Below are positions 26,351 to 37,202 of a stretch of 64,000 bases of DNA, one piece after another (positions within the stretch are counted from its first letter, which is position 1; every line of letters starts with the position of its first letter). The translations under genes were made by a program, and so were the position numbers. Source of the stretch: UBA5066 sp046331465 (lineage in GTDB: Bacteria; Acidobacteriota; Thermoanaerobaculia; UBA5066); assembly GCA_046331465.1 (NCBI GenBank), contig JAXLQV010000001.1:1550001-1614000 (forward strand), in the 5' to 3' direction. The notes beneath the pieces were generated by a model. The model saw nothing but the letters and a program-made list of their open reading frames with translations, was not told where the DNA came from and searched no databases.

Positions 26351-26865
26351 TTGCTCGGGTCCCAGATGGCGACGTAGGGGAGGTTGCGGTACTTCTCGTC
26401 GAGGTCGAGGCCGTAGCCGACGACGAACTCGGGGCCGATCGTGAAGCCGAGGAAGTCGACCGGGAGGTCGGCGTTCTCGGGGAGCTCCTTCTTGAGGAGG
26501 GCGGCGATCTTCAGGGTCCGCGGCTGGCGCGTCCCGAGGAGGCCGAGGAGCTTGCGGAGCGTCAGGCCCGTGTCGACGACGTCCTCGAAGATGAGGACGT
26601 CCCGCCCGGCGATGTCGGACGAGAGGTCGCGGACGAGCTCGAAGTTCCCGGTGGAGGCGGTCCCCGAGTACGACCTCACCTGGAGGAAGTCGACGGCCAC
26701 GGGGGTCGAGAGGCGCTTCAGGAGGTCGGTGAGGAAGAAGACCGAGCCCTTGAGGACTCCCACGGCCAGGATCTCCCGGCCCGCGTAGGCCGTGTCGATC
26801 TCCCGGGCCAGCTCGTCCAGCCGGGCCGCGATCTGCTGCTCGGAAATGAGGGTGCGGCTGATCAC
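26347..26865 (-). CDS. hpt: Hypoxanthine(-guanine) phosphoribosyltransferase
   Basis: Purine salvage enzyme, 172 residues. The PRPP loop VLIFEDVVDTGLTLRKLL, the flexible-loop Ser-Tyr in QVRSYSG and the PPi loop GVLKGSVFFLTDLL are visible, with DFLGFTIGPEFVVGYGLD at the base-binding end. The GTG start follows TATAGT by 8 nt, with no Shine-Dalgarno. Confidence 0.94.
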   Translation of the reverse strand: MISRTLISEQQIAARLDELAREIDTAYAGREILAVGVLKGSVFFLTDLLKRLSTPVAVDFLQVRSYSGTASTGNFELVRDLSSDIAGRDVLIFEDVVDTGLTLRKLLGLLGTRQPRTLKIAALLKKELPENADLPVDFLGFTIGPEFVVGYGLDLDEKYRNLPYVAIWDPSK

Positions 26866-26881
26866 GGGACGAAACTATAAT
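26853..26881. promoter_or_regulatory. Overlapping divergent promoters of hpt and the large unknown gene
   Basis: The octamer ACTATAAT (26874-26881) reads TATAAT forwards (26876-26881) and TATAGT on the minus strand (26879-26874). The forward -35 position (26853-26858, TGCGGC) is weak. Forward transcription would begin near 26888; reverse transcription would begin at or beside the hpt GTG. Confidence 0.5.
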
Positions 26882-26906
26882 GCAGGCGCAACCCGAGAGG
26901 TTTTCT

Positions 26907-28547
26907 GTGAGCACGTCGATCGTCGATCTGAAGTCCCTTCACGACGCCTATACGAGGCTGACCGAGAAGTTCAAGACCTTCTGGACGTTCCACCAGTTCC
27001 TCCAGGGGGTGCACAAGACCTTCTTCGGGGACGTTCCCGGCTACCAGGTCGACTTCCAGGGGCTCTACGACCAGATCCGCTCGATCACGACGGTGATGAA
27101 CGTCCAGCCCCCTCCCGTCGTGATGGACCAGATCAACCAGCTCGACGGGCGCCTCGACGTCGTCTACAGGACGCTCTCGGCCGACGACGAGAAGATCGCC
27201 GCGAGCTGGGTGCGGCGCTTCTTCGAGAAGGTCCGGACGGAGGACGAGAAGCTCCTCCTCGCGATCCTCCGCTTCTACTTCCACTCCCGCCAGGTCTCGC
27301 CGGAAGCCCTCGACAAGATGGACTTCCTCCTGACCCTGGTCGGGGCCCGCCGCTCGCTCGACGACGGCCGGTACCTCCCGCGCTTCCCGCAGGAGCTCAC
27401 GAAGCTCTTCGCCCAGCTCCTCGGCCTCGTCCGCCGGTCGTCCGCACCGGCCGCCGAGCTGACCGCGGCGGTCAAGGCGCTCGGCCTGATCAGGAAGGAC
27501 ATCGACGCCTGCGAGCGCTTCGAGGACCTGACCGACAAGAAGATCCTCGACAGCCTCCGGACGGTGAAGCACCGGCTCGGACCGGCCTACTACGACGGGA
27601 ACGTCCTCTCGGCCGTCCTCGACGCGAACCTCGCCGCGAAGAACCGCTTCCAGACCCTCTACCGGAACGAGGAGAAGCGGATCTTCGAGTCGTCGCAGCA
27701 GCTCCTCGAGATCGAGCGGGAGCTCTCCCGCCGGCCCGAGGTGGCGGACGCCGACATCCAGGAGGAGTTCCGGAGGTTCCGGCAGTTCAAGGAGGAGTTC
27801 GACAGGAAGCGGAACGAGGGGGAGATCCGGCACGGGCAGGTGACGCAGCTCGCCGAGGCGATGGACCAGCTCATGGCGAAGCTCGACGTGAGCGGCGGCG
27901 CGGCAGTGGAGGCTCTCCCGGAAGCGCTCCCGGTCCTCGAGGAGGAGCTCGACGAGGCGCGGGAGACCGTCACGGGGTTCTATCCCGGGCGGGACACCGT
28001 CCCGGCCCCGGTCGAGCCCCCGCGCCCGACCCGGTCGATTCCCGCCATCGGCGTCGATCCGCTCCTCGGCAACGACGCCTCGAAGATCCTCTACTCCGTC
28101 GACATGCTCCAGGGCGGCGCCGGCTCGGGAAAGGCGGCCTACGGCGGGGCGCTCGCCCGCTTCCGGCTCGAGCCGTGGGAGGTCCGCGCGGCCAAGCGGA
28201 TCCAGTCGGCGGAACCCGCTCCCGACGCGGAGAGCGCCGCGAGCGACGTTCTCTTCCTCGAGGGGGCGGCGCTCCGCCTGAAGATCGACGACACGGCGCA
28301 GGTCATGAAGGCCCTCGCGACCGAGGCGACGTCGGAGCCCGCGGACGTCGCGGTCGTCGACCAGGCCGGCGAGTGCCTCGTGAGGGCCCAGGACCTCGAC
28401 CGGCGCTTCCGGCAGGCGCTCGAGGCCGTCGGGCCGGGAGGCCTCCCCGAGCGCCTCAACGAGCTGACCCGCTCCCGCTTCCGCCTCCTGCGCGCCTTCT
28501 CCGGGCTCTGGCTCCTGCACAACGCGCGGGTCTCCGGAGCCGAGTAG
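26907..28547 (+). CDS. Large cytoplasmic protein of unknown function, 546 aa
   Basis: I do not recognise a family. The protein is soluble and mostly helical. Residues about 1-270 are amphipathic helices rich in aromatic and charged residues (TEKFKTFWTFHQFLQGVHKTF). About 245-330 looks like coiled-coil (Glu/Arg/Gln-rich, YRNEEKRIFESSQQLLEIER). About 345-390 is a Pro-rich linker and the last 150 residues form another helical unit. No ATPase or catalytic motif is seen. GTG 26907 is chosen because an ATG at 26880 overlaps the -10 box and GAGAGG lies 8 nt before the GTG. It stands between hpt and lysS. Confidence 0.8.
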   Translation: MSTSIVDLKSLHDAYTRLTEKFKTFWTFHQFLQGVHKTFFGDVPGYQVDFQGLYDQIRSITTVMNVQPPPVVMDQINQLDGRLDVVYRTLSADDEKIAASWVRRFFEKVRTEDEKLLLAILRFYFHSRQVSPEALDKMDFLLTLVGARRSLDDGRYLPRFPQELTKLFAQLLGLVRRSSAPAAELTAAVKALGLIRKDIDACERFEDLTDKKILDSLRTVKHRLGPAYYDGNVLSAVLDANLAAKNRFQTLYRNEEKRIFESSQQLLEIERELSRRPEVADADIQEEFRRFRQFKEEFDRKRNEGEIRHGQVTQLAEAMDQLMAKLDVSGGAAVEALPEALPVLEEELDEARETVTGFYPGRDTVPAPVEPPRPTRSIPAIGVDPLLGNDASKILYSVDMLQGGAGSGKAAYGGALARFRLEPWEVRAAKRIQSAEPAPDAESAASDVLFLEGAALRLKIDDTAQVMKALATEATSEPADVAVVDQAGECLVRAQDLDRRFRQALEAVGPGGLPERLNELTRSRFRLLRAFSGLWLLHNARVSGAE

Positions 28548-28580
28548 CGCTTCGGCCCCGGGCCGTCCCGCGGTGACGGT

Positions 28581-28609
28581 TTGACCGGCGCGGAGGGCGC
28601 GCGGAGAAT
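28581..28609 (+). promoter_or_regulatory. Sigma-70 promoter for lysS
   Basis: TTGACC (28581-28586), 17-bp spacer, GAGAAT (28604-28609). The -10 ends 9 nt before ATG 28619, so the mRNA should be leaderless or nearly so. Confidence 0.55.
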
Positions 28610-28618
28610 CGGCGCCCG

Positions 28619-30162
<1,544 letters not shown>

Positions 30163-30166
<4 letters not shown>

Positions 30167-31311
30167 CCGAAGCCCTCCTCGCCCGGCGCTACCTCCTCGC
30201 CTCGCGCCGCGACGCCCAGGTCGGCGTCGTCGCCGCGGCCGCGTTCGTGGGCCTCGTCCTCGGCGTCGGGGCGCTCGTCCTCTCGCTCTCGCTCCTCTCC
30301 GGCTTCCAGGACCACGTCCTCGCCCGCCTCGCGGACGAGGCGCCGCACGTCCTCGTCGCCCCGGCCGGGCGGCCCGACTTCGCCGCGGCCGAGGGGGTCG
30401 CGGCGCGACTCGGCGCGCTCCCCGGCGTCGTCTCGGTCACGCCGGTCGTCCGGGGCCGCGGCTGGCTGACCGTGCGCGGCCAGGCGGTACCCGCGATCCT
30501 CGCGGGGCGCGAGGGGGCGAAGGGCCTCACGCTCGACCCGGCGCAGGCGAGGCAGCTGTCGGCCCTCCCCGGCGAGGACGTGACCGTCGTCTCCTCGAGG
30601 ACGCGCCTCTCGCCGCTCGGGCCGGTCCCCGTCACAGCGTCGATCCCGATCACGCGCGTCGCCGCCGGCGCGACGGGGCGGCGCCAGCCGGAGGCGGTCC
30701 TCCCCGCCGAGGACGCCCGGAGGCTCTTCGGCCTCCCCGAGGGGGGCGCGACCGGATTCGAGCTCCGGCTCTCGGACCCCGGCGCCGCTCCGGACGTCGC
30801 GGCGAAGGCGCGCGGGACGCTCGGCGCGGCGTCGACCTCGACGACGACGTGGCGCGAGGCGAACCGGCCGCTCCTCCTCGCGCTCCGGCTCGAGAGGGTC
30901 GTCCTCTTCGCGACCGTCTTCCTCGTCGTGGTCGTCGCGGGGCTGAACCTCGCGGCGACGTCGGCCGTCCTCGCGGCGACGCGCCGCGGCGACGCCGCCG
31001 TCCTGACGGTCCTCGGCGCGACGCCGCGCGTCCTCTCGCGGGTCTTCCTCCTCGCGGGGCTCTTCCTCGGGGTCGTCGGGACCGCCACGGGCCTCGTCCT
31101 CGGGGCCGCGCTCGCGTTCGTCCTCGACGCGACGAAGGCGATCCCGCTCCCCGCCGAGCTCTTCGCGCTCGCGCACGTCCCGTTCAAGCCGGGCGTCCGG
31201 GACCTCGCGGCCGTCGGCGCCTTCTCCCTCCTCTGGTCGTTCCTCTCGGCGCTCGTCCCGGCCCGGATGGCCGCGCGCGTCGACGTGACGGAGGCCCTCC
31301 GTGCCGGCTGA
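30163..31311 (+). CDS. lolC: LolC/LolE-type lipoprotein-releasing permease
   Basis: Inner-membrane permease that extracts outer-membrane lipoproteins for LolA. About 382 residues: N-terminal helix (ALLARRYLLASRRDAQV, then VVAAAAFVGLVLGVGALVL), periplasmic MacB-like domain and three C-terminal helices, ending PARMAARVDVTEALRAG as in the family. There is no ATG, GTG or TTG near the N-terminus. The only start that keeps the conserved RYL segment is CTG 30163, which overlaps the lysS stop (CTGA). The next gene is the ATPase, overlapping by 11 bp. A second Lol permease is not in the window, so it may act as a homodimer. Confidence 0.85.
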
Positions 31312-31984
31312 GCCGATCCTCCTCGCCGAGGGGCTCGCGAAGGGGTTCGGCGAGGGCGAGGCCCGGCTCGAGCTCTTCTCCGGCCTCTCGCTCTCGCTCG
31401 GCGCCGGGGAGGCCGTCGCGATCGTCGGTCCGTCCGGCTGCGGCAAGTCGACGCTCCTCCACCTCCTCGCGGGGCTCGACCGGCCCGACGCCGGCCGCGT
31501 CCTCGTCGGCGGACGCGAGTGGGAGTCCCTGGCCCCCGAGCCGAGGGCGGCGTGGCGGGGGGAGACGGTCGGCTTCGTCTTCCAGCTCCACCACCTCCTG
31601 CCGGAGCTCACCGCCGAGGAGAACGTCGCCCTTCCGCTCCTCCTCGCGGGAACCGGGGACCGCGAAGCCCGGGCGGCGGCGCGCGACCTCCTCGCGAAGG
31701 TCGGCCTCGTCCGTCAGGCCCCGAGCCTCCCGCGCGTCCTCTCGGGGGGCGAGCGGCAGAGGGTCGCGATCGCCCGGGCCGTCGTGCGGAGCCCCCGGCT
31801 CCTCCTCTGCGACGAGCCGACCGGGAGCCTCGACGCCGCGCACGCCGCGGACGTCCTCGAGCTCCTCCTCGGCGCCGCCCGCGAGCGCGCGGGAGCCCTC
31901 CTGCTCGTGACCCACGACCCGGGCGTCGCGGCCCGCTGCGGGACGGTCCGGACGCTCGGTCCGCGCGGCCTCGCGCCCTCCTGA
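31301..31984 (+). CDS. lolD: LolD-type ABC ATPase
   Basis: Drives lipoprotein release with the adjacent permease; 227 residues. Walker A GPSGCGKST, the Q-loop context FQLHHLLPELTAEENVALPLL (the Lol-type Q-loop with HHLLPEL), signature LSGGERQRVAIARAV and Walker B LLLCDEPTGSLD are present. Start is GTG 31301, inside the end of the permease gene. Confidence 0.92.
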   Translation: MPAEPILLAEGLAKGFGEGEARLELFSGLSLSLGAGEAVAIVGPSGCGKSTLLHLLAGLDRPDAGRVLVGGREWESLAPEPRAAWRGETVGFVFQLHHLLPELTAEENVALPLLLAGTGDREARAAARDLLAKVGLVRQAPSLPRVLSGGERQRVAIARAVVRSPRLLLCDEPTGSLDAAHAADVLELLLGAARERAGALLLVTHDPGVAARCGTVRTLGPRGLAPS

Positions 31985-32013
31985 GCGGACCCGGGCTCCG
32001 GCACCCCCTGTGC

Positions 32014-32019
32014 TAGGAT
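32014..32019 (+). promoter_or_regulatory. -10-like element (TAGGAT) for clpC
   Basis: TAGGAT lies 52 nt before the clpC ATG; no convincing -35. Read-through from lysS-lolCD is also possible. Confidence 0.35.
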
Positions 32020-32070
32020 GGCTGGAAGGGCGAAGTCCGCTCTGCGAGCGGTCTCCGTCGAGGTCGAGCC

Positions 32071-34497
32071 ATGTTCGAGAAGTACAACGAGAAAGCCCGC
32101 CGCGCCCTCTTCTTCGCCCGGTACGAGGCCTCGAAGCTGGGCTCGAAGGTCATCGAGTCCGAGCACATCCTCCTCGGCATCCTCCGGGAGGGTGAGGACG
32201 TCACCCGCGAGATCTTCTCCCGCTTCAACGTGAAGCCGGACGACGTCCGGAAGGAGATCGAGGGGGACCGCGTCTTCGTCGAGAGGGTCTCCTCCTCGCA
32301 GGAGCTCCCGCTCTCGGAGGAGTCGAAGAAGATCCTCGCCTACGCCTCCCATGAGGCGGAGTCGATGATGCACCCCTACGTCGGCACGGAGCACCTCCTC
32401 ATCGGGATCCTCCGGGTCGACCCGTGCGTCGCGTCGAGGCTCCTGACGGGGCACGGCTTCAACCTCTACGGCGTCCGCGAGGAGGCGATCTCGCTCATCA
32501 AGGAGCGGGAGGCCTCCAAGCAGAAGAAGGAGCTCCCGTTCCTCGCGGAGTACGCGCGCGACCTGACGGCCCTCGCCGCGCAGGGGACGTTCGACCCGCT
32601 CGTCGGCCGCGACGAGGAGGTCGAGCGGATCATCCAGATCCTCTCCCGCCGTACGAAGAACAACCCGATCCTCCTCGGGGAGCCGGGCGTCGGGAAGACG
32701 GCGATCGTCGAGGGGCTCGCGCAGCGGATCGTCGAGGGGGCCGTCCCCCTCTTCCTCGCGAACAAGAAGATCCTCGCGATGGACCTCTCCCTGATCGTCG
32801 CCGGGACGAAGTACCGGGGCCAGTTCGAGGAGCGGCTGAAGGGGATCCTGAAGGAGCTCCGGGAGAACCAGGACCTCATCATCTTCATCGACGAGATCCA
32901 CTCGCTCATCGGGGCGGGCTCCGCGGAGGGCTCGCTCGACGCGGCGAACATCCTCAAGCCGGCCCTCTCGCGCGGCGAGATCGCCTGCATCGGCGCGACG
33001 ACCCTCAAGGAGTACCGGAAGTACATCGAGAAGGACCGCTCGCTCCTCCGGCGCTTCCAGGCGATCACCGTGAACCCGCCGACCGAGGAGCAGACGCTCG
33101 AGATCCTCGAAGGGATCCGCGAGCGGTACGAGAGGTTCCACCGCGTCCGCTACACGCCCGACGCCGTGAGGACGGCCGTCTACCAGTCGAGCCGCTACAT
33201 CCCGGACCGCTTCTTCCCCGACAAGGCGATCGACCTCCTCGACGAGGCCGGCGCGAAGGTGAAGCTCCGGATGACCGCCGACACGCAGAACCTGAGGCGG
33301 CTGGAGAACGAGGTCAAGCAGATCGTCAAGGACATGAAGAAGGCGATCTCCGACAAGGACTTCGAGCACGCCGTCTCGCTCCGCGAGCGCGAGGTCGAGA
33401 TCAAGGAGGAGATCGAGCGGACGCGCACGGCGCAGCTCGACGAGAGCTCCTACGTCGAGGTCGTCCGGGGCGACATCGAGGAGATCATCGCGAGCTGGAC
33501 CGGCATCCCCGTCACCTCGATCCAGGTCGAGGAGGCCGAGAAGCTCCTGAACATGGAGACGACGCTCCGCCGGCGCGTCATCGGGCAGGACCGGGCCATC
33601 GACGCGATCTCGCGCGCGATCCGCCGCTCGCGGCTCGGCGTGAAGAACCCGAACCGGCCGATGGGCTCCTTCATCTTCCTCGGCCCCTCCGGCGTCGGGA
33701 AGACGGAGGTCGCCCGGCGGCTCGCCGAGTTCCTCTTCGACAACCAGAAGGCGCTCGTCCGCTTCGACATGTCGGAGTACATGGAGAAGCACGCCGTCTC
33801 CAAGCTGATCGGCTCCCCCCCGGGCTACGTCGGCCACGAGGAGGGGGGGCAGCTCACGGAGCGGATCCGGCGGCAGCCCTACTCCGTCATCCTCCTCGAC
33901 GAGATCGAGAAGGCGCACCCCGACATCGCGAACCTCCTCCTGCAGATCCTCGAGGACGGGCAGCTGACCGACGCCTACGGCAACACGGTCGACTTCAAGA
34001 ACACGCTCATCATCATGACCTCGAACATCGGGACGAAGTTCCTCGTCACCCAGGCCCGGGTCGGCTTCGGCGACGGCAAGAACGCCCCCCCTGCCCGCGA
34101 GGTGGAGGAGATGGTCCTGAAGGAGCTCCGGCGCGAGTTCTCGCCGGAGTTCACGAACCGGATCGACGAGGTCATCGTCTTCAACCCCCTCTCGCAGGAC
34201 AACCTCCGGGCGATCTGCCGCCTCCTCCTCGACGACGTCGCCGGGACGCTGAAGCACCGCGGCCTCGAGCTCGTCGCGGACGAGAAGGCCGTCGACTGGC
34301 TCCTCTCCATGTCGGGACAGGACGCCCACTCCGGGGCCCGGCCGCTCCGGCGGACGATCCAGAGACACGTGGAGGACGCGGTATCCGAATTGCTTATCGG
34401 CGCCCGGGAGCAGCTCGAGTGCCTCGAAGTGACAGTGATCGACAACGAACTGAAGGTTCTCGTCCGTTCGTCGGCTGCGGTAGGACCCGGGCGGTAG
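32071..34497 (+). CDS. clpC: ClpC-type AAA+ unfoldase
   Basis: Hsp100 ATPase that unfolds proteins for ClpP; 808 residues. Two N-terminal Clp repeats (about 3-145, KYNEKARRALFFARYEA) are followed by AAA-1 with GEPGVGKT, a short middle domain containing a UVR-like segment (about 410-455, shorter than in ClpB) and AAA-2 with GPSGVGKT and YMEKHAVSKLIGSPPGYVG. Length and short M-domain point to ClpC rather than ClpB. No clpP or mcsA/B is nearby. It is 4 bp upstream of bamA, an unusual pairing. Confidence 0.93.
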   Translation: MFEKYNEKARRALFFARYEASKLGSKVIESEHILLGILREGEDVTREIFSRFNVKPDDVRKEIEGDRVFVERVSSSQELPLSEESKKILAYASHEAESMMHPYVGTEHLLIGILRVDPCVASRLLTGHGFNLYGVREEAISLIKEREASKQKKELPFLAEYARDLTALAAQGTFDPLVGRDEEVERIIQILSRRTKNNPILLGEPGVGKTAIVEGLAQRIVEGAVPLFLANKKILAMDLSLIVAGTKYRGQFEERLKGILKELRENQDLIIFIDEIHSLIGAGSAEGSLDAANILKPALSRGEIACIGATTLKEYRKYIEKDRSLLRRFQAITVNPPTEEQTLEILEGIRERYERFHRVRYTPDAVRTAVYQSSRYIPDRFFPDKAIDLLDEAGAKVKLRMTADTQNLRRLENEVKQIVKDMKKAISDKDFEHAVSLREREVEIKEEIERTRTAQLDESSYVEVVRGDIEEIIASWTGIPVTSIQVEEAEKLLNMETTLRRRVIGQDRAIDAISRAIRRSRLGVKNPNRPMGSFIFLGPSGVGKTEVARRLAEFLFDNQKALVRFDMSEYMEKHAVSKLIGSPPGYVGHEEGGQLTERIRRQPYSVILLDEIEKAHPDIANLLLQILEDGQLTDAYGNTVDFKNTLIIMTSNIGTKFLVTQARVGFGDGKNAPPAREVEEMVLKELRREFSPEFTNRIDEVIVFNPLSQDNLRAICRLLLDDVAGTLKHRGLELVADEKAVDWLLSMSGQDAHSGARPLRRTIQRHVEDAVSELLIGAREQLECLEVTVIDNELKVLVRSSAAVGPGR

Positions 34498-34501
34498 CCG
34501 C

Positions 34502-37090
34502 GTGAAGAGTGATTCCCGCGTGGCCGTGCCGGCCGTCGCCGGCCCGGCGGGGGCCGCTGCGCGCCGGTCCTGCGGGGCCGCGCGGCGGGCCGTTCTGGCA
34601 CTCGCCCTCCTCCTCGCGGGCCGGCCCGCGGCCTCGCAGACGGAGCCGACGCCGACGCCGACGCCTGCCCCGGCGACCCTCGACCTGAGGCCGGGAGGAA
34701 GCCGCCCCCAGGGCGCCTCGCCCCTCGCCGGAGCTCTCCCGCCGACCCTGAACCTGGGCGCCGCGCCGTCCGGGCGGGCGGAGACGATCGCCGAGATCGC
34801 CGTGCGGGGAGGGAAGACCGTCACGGCCGAGACGATCGGGTTCTACCTCGGCGTGAAGGTCGGAGACCGGTACGACGCCGACCAGCTCGGCCGGGCGTTC
34901 CCGAAGCTCTGGGAGTCGGGGCTTTTCGAGGACCTCCGCCTGGAGAAGGAGTCGGCCCCCGGGGGGGTCCGCGTCGTCGCGGTCGTCGTGGAGCGGCCGC
35001 GGGTCGCCGACCTCGAGTTCCGGGGCAACAAGAAGCTGACGACCTCCCAGCTGAAGGACAAGCTCAAGGAAGGGAAGGTCGAGATCCGGGTCGGCGCGCC
35101 CGTCTCGCTCCGGGACGTCTCGAAGGGGAAGTCCGTCCTGACCGAGGCGTACCGCGCGGAGGGCTTCCGCTCGGCCGTCGTCGACGCGAACGTCGAGGCG
35201 ATGGGGGAGAACGAGCGCCGCGTCGTCTTCCTCGTCGACGAGGGCGACAAGGTCAAGATCGACGACATCGTCTTCACCGGCAACACGGTCTTCTCCGATC
35301 GCCGGCTCTACTACGCGATGAAGAAGACGCGGAAGACGAACTTCTACCAGTTCTGGGACTCGAAGGACGTCTACAACCAGGCGAACTACGAGGAGGACAT
35401 CGAGTCGGTCAAGAAGGTGTACCAGAACGCCGGGTACAAGGACGTCGTCGTCAAGGACCCGGTCGTCAGCACGTTCATCGTCAACCCGAGGGAGACCCGC
35501 CCCGACAAGGTCAAGCGGCGCGCGAGGATCGAGGTCCCGATCGTCGAAGGGGAGCGTTACTACTTCGGGAGCGTGAAGGTCGAGGGCGCGACCATCTTCC
35601 CGCCGGAGCGCCTCGTCCGGTTCTTCGGCTGGGAAGAGGGCAAGCCCCTCAACCGGTCGGTCCTCGCGGACGGCATGAAGACGATCGACGAGATCTACCG
35701 GGGGCGGGGCTACATCTACGCCTTCATGAACCCGGAGTACGTCGAGCGCCCCGGGAAGGGAAACCTCGTCGACGTCACGGTCCGGATCACGGAGGGCGAC
35801 CAGTTCCGCGTGGGACGCGTCGAGTTCACCGGGAACAAGACGACGAAGGACAAGGTCCTCCGCCGCGAGCTGCAGCTCTTCGAGGGCGACGTCCTCGACA
35901 TGGAGTCGTTCAAGAAGGGGCTGTTCAAGATCACGCAGCTCGGGTACTTCAAGATCGAGGAGGACCCCGAGTTCCGCGTGAACCCGGAGAAGAAGACCGT
36001 CGACGTGACCGTCAAGGGCATCGACACGAACCGGAACGAGATCCAGTTCGGAGCGGGGTACTCGCAGCTCGACGGGGTCTTCGGCCAGTTCCAGTTCTCG
36101 ACCCGGAACTTCCTCGGCCGGGGCGACACGATCGGCGTCCAGTTCCAGAGGGGCGGCCGCTCGAACTACTTCGACCTCTCGTTCGTCGAGCCGTGGTTCC
36201 TCGACAAGCGGATGTCGATCGGCGGATCGGTCTACAACCGGAGCCTCGACTACTCCGACGTCAACCAGCGGACGCGCGGCCTGAACCTCTCGGTCGGGCA
36301 GGGCCTCGGCCTGTTCGACGGCGTCTCCCTGATCTACGCGTTCACCGACACACAGAGCCGGTACCAGATCTACCCGCCGCCGGTCCCGCCCGGCGGGGCG
36401 GTCCCGCCCAACGCGTACGCGGACTACCTCGGGAAGACCTCGGCCATCGCCCCGGGCTACCGGTACGACAGCCGCAACGACCCGTTCGACCCGACGCGGG
36501 GACGCCGGTTCGCCCTGAACGTGACCATCGCGGGCGGCCCGCTCGGAGGCGACTTCTCATTCGTGAAGCCGATCGCGAACGGGACCGTCTACTTCAACAC
36601 GACCCGCCGGTCGCACATCGCGTTGAACCTCGAGGGGGGCTACGTCGCCCCGTACAGCGGGCAGCAGATCCCCATCTACGAGCGCTTCCGCATCGGCGGC
36701 GACCGATCCGTCCGGGGCTTCGCCTACGGGAGCATCTACCCGCTGAACGACCAGGACCAGCCCTACTTCAACGATCAGGGGGCGCTCCTCGGCGGGGACA
36801 AGTACATGGTCTTCAACCTCGAGGCGGTCTACTACCTCGTCGGGCCGCTGAAGCTCGTGGCGTTCTTCGACGCCGGCAACGCGTGGATCGAGGAGCAGAG
36901 CTTCAACCCGCTGAAGCTCCGCATGGCGACCGGCGCGGAGCTCCGGATGTTCCTCCCGATCTTCCAGGCGCCGCTCCGCTTCATCTACGGCATCAACCTC
37001 GACCCGAAGACGATCACCTACTCGGGAGGGAGGACGCTGACCGTGGAGAAGAGAAGCGACTTCCAGTTCTCGATTGGAACGACCTTCTAG
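34502..37090 (+). CDS. bamA: Outer-membrane protein assembly factor BamA
   Basis: Central insertase of the beta-barrel assembly machine; 862 residues. A signal peptide (LALALLLAGRPAASQ) and a Pro/Thr-rich stretch precede five POTRA domains (about 95-520) and a 16-stranded barrel (about 540-862). The barrel includes the lid motif as RSVRGFAYG and ends in the expected terminal Phe (SIGTTF). Start is GTG 34502, 4 bp after clpC. Confidence 0.95.
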   Translation: MKSDSRVAVPAVAGPAGAAARRSCGAARRAVLALALLLAGRPAASQTEPTPTPTPAPATLDLRPGGSRPQGASPLAGALPPTLNLGAAPSGRAETIAEIAVRGGKTVTAETIGFYLGVKVGDRYDADQLGRAFPKLWESGLFEDLRLEKESAPGGVRVVAVVVERPRVADLEFRGNKKLTTSQLKDKLKEGKVEIRVGAPVSLRDVSKGKSVLTEAYRAEGFRSAVVDANVEAMGENERRVVFLVDEGDKVKIDDIVFTGNTVFSDRRLYYAMKKTRKTNFYQFWDSKDVYNQANYEEDIESVKKVYQNAGYKDVVVKDPVVSTFIVNPRETRPDKVKRRARIEVPIVEGERYYFGSVKVEGATIFPPERLVRFFGWEEGKPLNRSVLADGMKTIDEIYRGRGYIYAFMNPEYVERPGKGNLVDVTVRITEGDQFRVGRVEFTGNKTTKDKVLRRELQLFEGDVLDMESFKKGLFKITQLGYFKIEEDPEFRVNPEKKTVDVTVKGIDTNRNEIQFGAGYSQLDGVFGQFQFSTRNFLGRGDTIGVQFQRGGRSNYFDLSFVEPWFLDKRMSIGGSVYNRSLDYSDVNQRTRGLNLSVGQGLGLFDGVSLIYAFTDTQSRYQIYPPPVPPGGAVPPNAYADYLGKTSAIAPGYRYDSRNDPFDPTRGRRFALNVTIAGGPLGGDFSFVKPIANGTVYFNTTRRSHIALNLEGGYVAPYSGQQIPIYERFRIGGDRSVRGFAYGSIYPLNDQDQPYFNDQGALLGGDKYMVFNLEAVYYLVGPLKLVAFFDAGNAWIEEQSFNPLKLRMATGAELRMFLPIFQAPLRFIYGINLDPKTITYSGGRTLTVEKRSDFQFSIGTTF

Positions 37091-37202
37091 CGGCGGAACC
37101 CGGGTTCCGGAGGGAGGAGCCTCCTCCCGGCTCGTACAGTAGAATCGCGCGCCCGCCGGAGGCTCTCCGGCGGCGCCAGGAACGGAAGAAGGAGTCACGT
37201 AG

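Noticed and set aside
26880..26906. ATG at 26880 as start of the large unknown protein
   Set aside because: It overlaps a perfect TATAAT box; GTG 26907 has a GAGAGG ahead of it.
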